Assembly (NCBI GenBank): GCA_015061315.1
Contig: SUWV01000014.1
Span: 1-58,746, forward strand
Direction of reading: 5' to 3'
Length of the DNA: 58,746 nucleotides
Source of the DNA: Lentimicrobiaceae bacterium
Lineage (GTDB): Bacteria > Bacteroidota > Bacteroidia > Bacteroidales > F082
Below are positions 52,760 to 58,746 of the stretch, one piece after another; positions within the stretch are counted from its first letter, which is position 1, and each line of letters begins with the position of its first letter. Under the pieces are notes generated by a model. The model was not told the DNA's origin. It ran no database searches and was given only the letters and a program-made list of their open reading frames with translations. Position numbers and translations under genes: made by a program.

Positions 52760-54023
52760 CGATTGAAGAATTTGCAGGTAACTTCTCATCAATTTCAATG
52801 TCACCAAAACCCAATTGTGATGGGACAATGATTTTACACTTCCCTCCTACTTTCATATAAGCTACAGCTTCCTCAATTCCTGCTATCATTTGATTATCAC
52901 CATAAACAAATGGCAGAGGCTGTCCATATTCATAACTACTTTCTATCAATTCATTATTTAAATTATAAATTTCATAATGGACATACACCAAATCTCCATA
53001 TTGCACATTATCTCCTTCGCCATATTCTTTATCAATATAATACAAACCTGATGGCTTAGGCATAGCTTCAATTTTATTATCCTTTAAATATTTTGCTATT
53101 TCTTGAGGTTCCCTTTGAAGTCTCTCTGCTTTTTTTCTTTTATTATCTTCATCTATCAATTTTAATTCAGCCTCATATTCATCAGAAGTCATAATTTTTA
53201 TCACATTCAAATTCAATTTAAAAGGAGTAAACGGAAGAATTGCATCATAAAAGCCATCATCACCAAAAGCCAATGAAGAAGGTATTATAAATTCGGCATT
53301 ACCACCTTCATCAACAAGACTTAAAGCTTCATAAAAACCTTGACCTAATGCCATATCACCATATACTAATTCATAAGGCTTTCCTGAAGTAAAATCAAAT
53401 AATGTATCACCTTCCAATGTATGAAATATAAAATACACCTTCATTATATTTCCTGCATCAGCATACTTCCCATTCCCTTTTTTAATATTAAGGATAAGTA
53501 AACTATCACTGGTAACTTCATAATTATCATTATTATAATACAGAGATAAGTCTTCTATTTCTTTGTTTTTTCTTATATTTAATTCATTTATAATCTCTTT
53601 TTCCAAGACTTCTTTTTTAACAATTTCCTTCAAAACAATATCCATCTCTGTTATTGTACCTTTTTCTATAAATGATGGTATCTGTTCTCCTACACTTGAA
53701 AAAATGGAATCTACAGGAAATATCACCGATGCATGATCACCAAGATGCATACTTAACAATGCGCACATAATATCACCTTTAAAAGAAGGCTCTTCTATCA
53801 ATAATTCAAAAGGTTCTTCAAAATCATTTGTGTTAAAAAATACGGAATCTGCAATTTTTTGAACAATATCAACAATTACAAGATCACCTATTTGCGGCTT
53901 ATCATTAGTTTTATTTTCAGAATAAAACTTCATCAGTGCGCCATGCTCTGTTGATTTATATTCTCTGTTACATGAAAATAAAGATAAAAGAATTAAAAAG
54001 GCATAAAATATTTTTTTCATCAT
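52725..54023 (-). CDS. Lipoprotein with three FKBP-type modules
   Basis: A 432-residue lipoprotein (lipobox LFSC, Cys ~19) with three FKBP-like modules at about residues 42-160, 195-290 and 340-432. The middle module keeps DTLFDFTSGKPYELVYG but has ALGQGF where FKBPs have VIPGW; the last has LIESSYEYGQPLPFVYG and MIAGIEEAV. The first is degenerate (ADSVFFNTN, SFKGDIMCALLSM). Catalytic aromatic residues are mostly lost, so chaperone or binding roles are likelier than isomerase activity. It is last in the nrnA-FKBP series. The start could be either of two adjacent ATGs; a TTG just upstream is less likely. Confidence 0.85.
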   Translation of the reverse strand: MMKKIFYAFLILLSLFSCNREYKSTEHGALMKFYSENKTNDKPQIGDLVIVDIVQKIADSVFFNTNDFEEPFELLIEEPSFKGDIMCALLSMHLGDHASVIFPVDSIFSSVGEQIPSFIEKGTITEMDIVLKEIVKKEVLEKEIINELNIRKNKEIEDLSLYYNNDNYEVTSDSLLILNIKKGNGKYADAGNIMKVYFIFHTLEGDTLFDFTSGKPYELVYGDMALGQGFYEALSLVDEGGNAEFIIPSSLAFGDDGFYDAILPFTPFKLNLNVIKIMTSDEYEAELKLIDEDNKRKKAERLQREPQEIAKYLKDNKIEAMPKPSGLYYIDKEYGEGDNVQYGDLVYVHYEIYNLNNELIESSYEYGQPLPFVYGDNQMIAGIEEAVAYMKVGGKCKIIVPSQLGFGDIEIDEKLPANSSIVIDLELVDLQR

Positions 54024-54146
54024 CAATTAAATTTAATCTTAAGTTTTAACAATACGATTTATTAAAAGTTTAAAATAAAATAGGACAGACATTTAAAACT
54101 ATAAACATCTACCCTATTATATGTTCTGATTTAATTATGTAATATA

Positions 54147-55007
54147 TCAAAAGTCAATAAGTTCTACCTCAAAAATCAATGTTGCAAAAGGAGGTATCGG
54201 ACCAGCACCCATATTTCCGTATGCTAAATAATAAGGAATATAAAATGTACCTTTTTCACCTTTCGACATTAATTGAACCCCTTCATCCCAACCAGGAATA
54301 ACTTGACCTATACCCAAATCAAATTTAAATGGCTGAGCTCTGTCAACAGAAGAGTCAAAGACGGTACCATCTAATAACTTTCCAGTATAATGAACTTCAA
54401 CTTCCTGTCCTACTTGTGGTTTGACTCCATTACCATCTTTTGATTTAACGTAATAAAGTCCTGTTGAAGTAGGTGTCGCATTAATTTTATTCTCTTTTAA
54501 ATAATTGTTCAATTCATTTTCTGCTTTTGCTGTTTCTTCTACAAAGGTATTCTTCATATATTCAATTTGTTTGGATGCAAATTCAGATTCTGGGTAAAAA
54601 TCGTTAAGCCTTACATTGAATTTCATTATATCGTTTACAGTAAACTCAGATGGTATAGAAGTTCCAAATAATGTATAAAATGTTGAATCTGTACGTACAA
54701 TAAAAGAAGCAGAGTCACCTCTGTGCATCATTTTAATTCCTTCAAAAAAATCACCAGAAAACATAGGTTCAACCATTTGAAGTATCATACGATTATTCGG
54801 AATAATATCAACTGTATCGTTTATTTTACAAGACAATACAACATCTAATAAATCCATTATTTCAGGATTATCTCCTTGATTTTCTTCATAAAACTTATAA
54901 TACAAACCACTGCTTGTTTTCTCATAACCAGACATTGGGTTATTTCTGCTATCACATGATGTAAAAATTACACTAAAAGCAAATGCTAACAATAATAGTT
55001 TTTTCAT
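54147..55007 (-). CDS. Lipoprotein with two FKBP modules, one with an intact active site
   Basis: A 286-residue lipoprotein with lipobox FTSC near residue 18. An N-terminal degenerate FKBP-like module covers about residues 40-160 (GDNPEIMDLLDVVLSCK, MFSGDFFEGIKMMHRGDSASFIV). A canonical FKBP domain fills the C-terminus (about 188-286): VEVHYTGKLLDGTVFDSSVDRAQPF, IGQVIPGWDEGVQLMSKGEKGTFYIPYYLAYG and FEVELIDF. The Tyr, FD, VIPGW and terminal Phe positions of the prolyl isomerase pocket are all present. It is the middle of three FKBP genes and the only likely active enzyme among them. Confidence 0.93.
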   Translation of the reverse strand: MKKLLLLAFAFSVIFTSCDSRNNPMSGYEKTSSGLYYKFYEENQGDNPEIMDLLDVVLSCKINDTVDIIPNNRMILQMVEPMFSGDFFEGIKMMHRGDSASFIVRTDSTFYTLFGTSIPSEFTVNDIMKFNVRLNDFYPESEFASKQIEYMKNTFVEETAKAENELNNYLKENKINATPTSTGLYYVKSKDGNGVKPQVGQEVEVHYTGKLLDGTVFDSSVDRAQPFKFDLGIGQVIPGWDEGVQLMSKGEKGTFYIPYYLAYGNMGAGPIPPFATLIFEVELIDF

Positions 55008-55033
55008 AGTTAAATTATTTAAATTACTTAATA

Positions 55034-55594
55034 TCAATTATTTTTAACAATTTTATCAATCACTTTAATTTTATATACCAACGTTGCTCTTGCAGGTATT
55101 TTATTACCATCACCTAACAAACCGTGAGCTAAATGTGCCGGCAAAATCAAAATAGCGACAGAATTTTTACGCAATTTCAAAATTCCTTCTTCCAAACCAC
55201 TTTCAACGCCTCCACGACCGACTAAAAAAGTCTTAACACCATCTTTTTTAGAAGAATATATTAAATCACCATTTAATAATCCAATTTCATATTCTAAGCT
55301 AACAATATCTCCTTTTTTAATCAGCTCACCATCTCCTTTATTTATAATTTGATACCTTAAACCTGTACCAGTCTGAACAACCTCCATATCATGACGTTCA
55401 ATATAATCATCTATCTGTTCTGCTTCCTGTATCAACAAATATCGATTAGCTTTTTCAAGAGATTCTGCGACATCTTTATTAGTAACAGACTGATTCTTAT
55501 TAACATATTCATCATTAGATGCAACATTATCACATGAAATATGCAATAATGATATTAAAATCATGAATAATATTTTCAAAAGTCTTAACTTCAT
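55034..55594 (-). CDS. GldI-like lipoprotein with one FKBP module
   Basis: A 186-residue lipoprotein (lipobox HISC, Cys ~21) with a helical linker and one FKBP-like module near residues 90-180. GELIKKGDIVSLEYEIGLLNGDLIYSS replaces the usual FD with IY; VESGLEEGI replaces VIPGW; PAHLAHGLLGD replaces the usual IPxxLAYG. It resembles GldI-type FKBP lipoproteins, known from gliding Bacteroidota. Gliding genes are not seen here, and the name is not implied. Its start overlaps the nrnA stop by 1 nt (TAATG). Confidence 0.87.
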   Translation of the reverse strand: MKLRLLKILFMILISLLHISCDNVASNDEYVNKNQSVTNKDVAESLEKANRYLLIQEAEQIDDYIERHDMEVVQTGTGLRYQIINKGDGELIKKGDIVSLEYEIGLLNGDLIYSSKKDGVKTFLVGRGGVESGLEEGILKLRKNSVAILILPAHLAHGLLGDGNKIPARATLVYKIKVIDKIVKNN

Positions 55595-56613
55595 TATTTT
55601 AATGCTTCTTTATATTCTGGTAAGACCGATTTAAATTTTTCAATTGCTTCTTCCAGTGAACAATATAATGTTCCGCCCGCAGCATTCAAATGACCTCCAC
55701 CATTAAAATGTTTACGCGACATATCATTAACTGAAAAATCATCCTTCGATCTTAACGACAATCTAATAACATCTTGTTTCTCTGTAAACAAAACAGACAT
55801 CTTAATATTTCCAATTGTCAGAGGATAATTCACAACACCTTCTGTATCACCAACCTGATAATTAAATCTCTCTAAATCAGATTTAGACGCGTAAATAATT
55901 GCAGTATTATAGTCTTCCAAAATAGTCATTCTATCATTTATCAAGAAACCTAACAAACGTAATCTATTTTCCGTTGACGTATTGTAAATATTTTGATGAA
56001 TTTTTTTATAATTTACTGTTGTTGAGGATAGAATATCACCAAATATTGAAAAAGTATTCTTAAATATTGAATGAGAAAACGTTCCTGTATCAGTAATCAT
56101 TCCGACAATAATATTAGTTGCTATATCATCATCGAGATAATTATCAAAGCCTTGATACTTAATAAACTCGGCAATCATTTCAGAGGTGCTGGATATTTCT
56201 GTTTCTGAAAAACATGCTACAAATTGAGAGGTATCAGCCCCTATATGATGATCTATTAATATCTTAGGTGTACTATTGTAACGACATAAATCGTTATGCA
56301 TCACACCTGTACGCGACTGTGTATTAAAATCCAAATAACAGAACAATTCTGCTTCCGTCATTATTTTGTTTGCCTCATCTACATTCTTATCATAAATCAA
56401 TACATCTTGAATATACGGCATCCACGACAAAAAAGAAGGATAATCATTTGGTACTATCACATGAACATCACTTCCAAGTTTTTTTAAGTATAAATATAGA
56501 GCTAATGACGATCCTATGGCATCTCCATCAGGATTTACATGGGAAACAATAACAACTTTCTTGTATGTTTTAAATAAATTAATTATAGAATTAAAAATCA
56601 ATATTTTAGACAT
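55594..56613 (-). CDS. nrnA: DHH-family phosphoesterase, NrnA-like (oligoribonuclease / pAp phosphatase)
   Basis: A 339-residue cytoplasmic phosphoesterase that degrades short RNA oligonucleotides and often 3'-phosphoadenosine 5'-phosphate. Motifs: VIVSHVNPDGDAIGSSLALYLYL (DHH motif I), CYLDFNTQSRTGVM, ILIDHHIGADTSQF (motif III), GMITDTGTFSH and the DHHA1 end MSRKHFNGGGHLNAAGG. Length is normal. It heads the operon with three FKBP lipoproteins and shares a TAATG stop-start with the first. Confidence 0.92.
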   Translation of the reverse strand: MSKILIFNSIINLFKTYKKVVIVSHVNPDGDAIGSSLALYLYLKKLGSDVHVIVPNDYPSFLSWMPYIQDVLIYDKNVDEANKIMTEAELFCYLDFNTQSRTGVMHNDLCRYNSTPKILIDHHIGADTSQFVACFSETEISSTSEMIAEFIKYQGFDNYLDDDIATNIIVGMITDTGTFSHSIFKNTFSIFGDILSSTTVNYKKIHQNIYNTSTENRLRLLGFLINDRMTILEDYNTAIIYASKSDLERFNYQVGDTEGVVNYPLTIGNIKMSVLFTEKQDVIRLSLRSKDDFSVNDMSRKHFNGGGHLNAAGGTLYCSLEEAIEKFKSVLPEYKEALK

Positions 56614-56639
56614 TATATAAAAATTACATTTATAAGTAA

Positions 56640-56647
56640 CAAAGATA
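56640..56647 (-). promoter_or_regulatory. Predicted -7 promoter element of the nrnA operon
   Basis: Reads TATCTTTG on the minus strand, matching TAnnTTTG, 26 nt before the nrnA start. Confidence 0.5.
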
Positions 56648-56709
56648 ATAAAAAAAATGAATTTTAATATAATAAAGTATATACATTAATTAATTACGTA
56701 AAAAAAGAA

Positions 56710-57156
56710 TTATTCACTAACATCAAATATTTTAAATGTTTGATCTTCATAGACATATATCAATTGTACAACACGCTTATTATTATTTTTATGTATAGCT
56801 TGATAATTAGTGGTATCATCAGTTTTAACATCTTGTTTGAAATCAAATAAATTCAAACTATTATCATTAATTACATCTTTATGCTTAACTTCTTCAGAGT
56901 AATTACTATTTTGATCATTAACAAATGTATTTCGTTCACTTACAGTTATAGGTTTCTTACCCAGAATTATCCAATCGAAACTATATTCTGGAAAAACATC
57001 TTTTAGCTTAATTAAAAAATCTAAACTGGGTTTATTTCTTCCACTTAAAAGATGAGATACATTTGATGGTTGAATCTGCATCATTTCAGCAAACTGGGTC
57101 GCTGTTAAATTTTTAGCTCTTATAATATGTGACAACCTATCTTTAATCGTTTCCAT
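56710..57156 (-). CDS. XRE-family helix-turn-helix regulator
   Basis: A 148-residue DNA-binding protein. Residues ~1-70 form a Cro/CI-type HTH: IKDRLSHIIRAKNLTATQFAEMMQIQPSNVSHLLSGRNKPSLDFLIKLKDVFP, with recognition helix PSNVSHLLSG. DWIILGKKP follows, typical of Bacteroidota chromosomal XRE proteins. The rest is polar, Asn/Asp-rich and probably disordered, ending VQLIYVYEDQTFKIFDV. It has its own promoter facing the long AT-rich gap. No toxin partner is adjacent. Target genes are unknown; the neighbouring non-coding stretch is a natural candidate. Confidence 0.88.
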   Translation of the reverse strand: METIKDRLSHIIRAKNLTATQFAEMMQIQPSNVSHLLSGRNKPSLDFLIKLKDVFPEYSFDWIILGKKPITVSERNTFVNDQNSNYSEEVKHKDVINDNSLNLFDFKQDVKTDDTTNYQAIHKNNNKRVVQLIYVYEDQTFKIFDVSE

Positions 57157-57228
57157 ATATAAATTATTTTAATAATAAAGGACTCTCTATCCTTATAAAA
57201 AATTCATTTTTCAAATCCAATAATTTTA

Positions 57229-57236
57229 CAAAAGTA
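57229..57236 (-). promoter_or_regulatory. Predicted -7 promoter element of the XRE gene
   Basis: Reads TACTTTTG on the minus strand, matching TAnnTTTG, 73 nt before the start. Next to it lies a TTTACAAAAGTAAA dyad, a possible autoregulatory operator. Confidence 0.45.
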
Positions 57237-57271
57237 AAAATAAATTCATTACATCTGTAATATAATTGATT

Positions 57272-57611
57272 TTTATTTTTGTAAATTATTATTTACATCT
57301 ATTAATATTTAAGAAGATTTCCTTTCTTTTATTATAAACAATTGTATTTCATTTAAATATATAAATATTATTTGTTAATAAAAATTAACATTTGATTATA
57401 TAATTTTTAAAGCTATACTTAAATAATTTTAATATAACTATATAATACAAAGTATTTTAATTCTAAATTTATTAAAAATTTACAAATTTTACAAATATAA
57501 GAAAACACCTTTAACAAAAGATATATTTTACATTTGTGTATTTCATTGATTTAATTTTATTTATTATATGTTTTGCATTTTTGTAATATTATTGTTTATT
57601 TTTGTAAATTA
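57272..57611 (+). repeat. Pair of 17-nt direct repeats
   Basis: TTTATTTTTGTAAATTA occurs exactly at 57272-57288 and 57595-57611, 323 nt apart; the span is given here. Each copy includes a TATTTTTG word. Confidence 0.65.
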
Positions 57612-57828
57612 AGTAATTTTAATAAATACATTTTGGATTTAAGACACTTTCTATTATTTAAATGAGGAATTTATTATCCCAAAAATACATGCTCTTAAAT
57701 CGACTTAAAAACACCTTCCATACACCCTACTCTACAAATCATTATTTCGGCATCAAACTACATGAAATAATATTTATCTATACACCTTATTAATTAATAT
57801 AGATATTTAAACATATTATCATTTATTG

Positions 57829-57836
57829 TATTTTTG
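57829..57836 (+). promoter_or_regulatory. Predicted -7 promoter element of the AlbA_2 gene
   Basis: TATTTTTG matches TAnnTTTG and lies 13 nt before the ATG at 57850. It overlaps an upstream in-frame start, which is therefore rejected. Confidence 0.55.
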
Positions 57837-57849
57837 CAAAAAAATAATA

Positions 57850-58497
57850 ATGTCCCATCACATAAAAAAATTAATCGAAGAAGGCGAACACCAAATGCTC
57901 GACTTTAAATTTGAAATATCCGACAGCAAAAAAATTGCACGGACATTAGTAGCATTTGCCAACACAGATGGCGGACGTTTATTAATCGGAGTAAAAGACA
58001 ACGGTAATATATCTGGCATTAGATCTGAGGAAGAAAAATATATGATACAAACCGCATCTGAAATGTATTGTAAACCTTCCGTTGAATATATTGCGAAAGA
58101 ATGGACCATTAACGGAAAAAACATTTTGGAAGTAATTGTTCCAAAAAGTAAATTCCACAAGCACAAAGCTCCAGATCATAATAATATATATAAGGTATAT
58201 ATCCGTGTAAAAGACCAAAATATAGTTGCAAATCAAATTTTACTCAAAATATGGAAATACCAAAACAATAAACAAAATGTAAAAATTGCATTTACAGATG
58301 CTGAAATGTATTTACTAAAATATTTAAACGAGAATAAATATATAACAGCAAAAGAATTCATAAATAACACAAAAATTTGTAAAAAAGAAGCCGAAAGAAT
58401 ACTAATTAATTTCACGTTGACAAACATAATAAAAATGGAAATAACAGAAAAAGTGATATTTTTTAGTATAAATGATAATAAAAACGAAGATTATTAA
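57850..58497 (+). CDS. AlbA_2 (Schlafen-like) domain protein with C-terminal winged-helix
   Basis: A 215-residue cytoplasmic protein. Residues ~10-125 match AlbA_2: EEGEHQMLDFKFEISDSKKIARTLVAFANTDGGRLLIGVKDNGNISGI, then SVEYIAKEW and NGKNILEVIVPKSKFHKHKAP (family core). The C-terminal part (FTDAEMYLLKYLNENKYITAKEFINNTKICKKEAERILINF) looks like a winged helix. AlbA_2 proteins bind nucleic acid or nucleotides and are often called putative transcriptional regulators. It lies between the AT-rich gap and the presumed rRNA operon promoter. Its role is unknown. Confidence 0.88.
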   Translation: MSHHIKKLIEEGEHQMLDFKFEISDSKKIARTLVAFANTDGGRLLIGVKDNGNISGIRSEEEKYMIQTASEMYCKPSVEYIAKEWTINGKNILEVIVPKSKFHKHKAPDHNNIYKVYIRVKDQNIVANQILLKIWKYQNNKQNVKIAFTDAEMYLLKYLNENKYITAKEFINNTKICKKEAERILINFTLTNIIKMEITEKVIFFSINDNKNEDY

Positions 58498-58600
58498 TAA
58501 AAAATAAGGTAATTTTTATTAATAAAAAGGATTATCAACGAACTTAAAACATTGGTAAACAGGTATAAAAAAAATATTTTAAAAAAAATCATTTTTTTAT

Positions 58601-58629
58601 TTGTATTATTCAAAAAAGCTGTATCTTTG
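58601..58629 (+). promoter_or_regulatory. Strong stable-RNA promoter, presumed rRNA operon
   Basis: TTG at 58601-58603 and TATCTTTG at 58622-58629 are 18 nt apart, after an A/T-tract region (58561-58600) resembling an UP-like element. The block around the -7 (58620-58639) is identical to the tRNA-Met promoter region. Confidence 0.7.
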
Positions 58630-58634
58630 CACTC

Positions 58635-58746
58635 GCAAAACAACGGGAACGCGGGGTTGAAAAGGAGAGAGGTTGTCAAGCGCAGTTCTTTGAGAGAATG
58701 ATCCAAGCAAAGTCTGAAAGGTAAGTGTAAAAAACCTTATCAATTC
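58635..58746 (+). ncRNA. Probable 16S rRNA operon leader, cut by window edge
   Basis: The last ~110 nt after the stable-RNA promoter are GC-richer and non-coding, and contain AGTTCTTTGAGAG, a boxA-like word typical of Bacteroidota rRNA leaders. The 16S gene itself is not in the window, so this is inference. Confidence 0.5.

Larger units (their letters stand above)
57157..57849. other. 693-bp AT-rich non-coding region between XRE and AlbA_2 genes
   Basis: Very AT-rich, with no supportable coding sequence apart from a doubtful 34-codon ORF near its right end. It contains a 17-nt direct repeat (TTTATTTTTGTAAATTA at 57272-57288 and 57595-57611) and several TTTACAAA/TTTGTAAA-like words on both strands. 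TAnnTTTG matches occur for both flanking genes. No terminator, tRNA or structured RNA is recognised. Confidence 0.6.

Noticed and set aside
55034..55594. Gliding motility operon (gldI)
   Set aside because: GldI-like similarity is limited to FKBP and lipoprotein features; no other gld genes are in the window.
56710..57156. Antitoxin of a toxin-antitoxin pair
   Set aside because: No small toxin-like ORF adjacent on either side; the C-terminus does not resemble known antitoxins.
57689..57793. A 34-codon ORF on the plus strand in the AT-rich gap
   Set aside because: Too short, no promoter element or recognisable motif, and composition like the surrounding non-coding sequence.
58494..58706. A 70-codon minus-strand ORF over the rRNA-type promoter
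   Set aside because: Hydrophobic low-complexity translation, runs across an evident promoter and leader on the other strand, no conserved features.

Overview
This 58.7-kb window is a contiguous piece of a low-GC chromosome from Bacteroidota, most likely an uncultured or little-studied member of Bacteroidales. Several lines of sequence evidence agree. At least 25 genes have a TAnnTTTG-type -7 promoter element just upstream. Shine-Dalgarno sequences are absent. Two secreted proteins carry type IX secretion (T9SS) C-terminal sorting domains. Families largely confined to this phylum are present (DUF3078, DUF4293, DUF1573, GldI-like FKBP lipoproteins, a long-N-terminus Rho). Gene content is overwhelmingly housekeeping. 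I see no prophage, insertion sequence, integrative element or CRISPR array.

Layout. 1-4.8 kb: the 5' part of gcvP (cut by the window edge), a Big_2-like lipoprotein and typA. 4.9-12.7 kb: tamB followed by an AddA/RecB-like helicase-nuclease. 12.7-16.8 kb: tsaD, dGTPase and a lipoprotein-TPR-transmembrane-HTH protein, starting head-to-head with tamB. 16.8-20.4 kb: nitroreductase, glycosyltransferase, two tRNA-Leu genes and a T9SS-exported subtilase. 20.5-28.1 kb: trmD, rplS, rlmB, a DUF3078 protein, a YfcE-like phosphoesterase, a DUF4293 protein, rho and an Mpl-like ligase. 28.2-35.6 kb: a T9SS Omp28-like protein, xerD, a LolC/E permease, a NamZ-like muramidase, an aminotransferase and a DUF1573 protein. 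35.7-39.6 kb: tRNA-Met, a second DUF3078 protein, rfbD and a phosphohexomutase. 39.6-42.8 kb: recA with a TPR lipoprotein, nth and a DUF2007 protein. 42.9-48.6 kb: a GNAT-like protein, lolD, a cysteine desulfidase-like protein, a Rel synthetase with a dead hydrolase site, and clpS. 48.8-52.8 kb: flippase, Wzz-like protein and O-antigen ligase. 52.7-56.6 kb: an nrnA operon with three FKBP lipoproteins. 56.7-58.5 kb: an XRE regulator, a 693-bp AT-rich non-coding stretch and an AlbA_2 protein. The last ~150 bases look like the promoter and leader of a ribosomal RNA operon that would begin just outside the window.

The genes serve envelope biogenesis (TamB, LolC/E, LolD, NamZ, Mpl, polymer assembly, periplasmic FKBP lipoproteins), translation and tRNA/rRNA modification (TsaD, TrmD, L19, RlmB, TypA), DNA repair and recombination (RecA, Nth, AddA-like, XerD) and stress signalling (Rel/ClpS). 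The most interesting points are the FKBP lipoprotein series with one, two and three modules in consecutive genes; two dyads bracketing the recA promoter and a recA-lipoprotein operon; the pseudo-hydrolase Rel; the overlapping divergent starts of tamB and tsaD; intergenic short-unit repeat arrays at convergent gene ends; and a 20-nt promoter block shared by tRNA-Met and the presumed rRNA operon.
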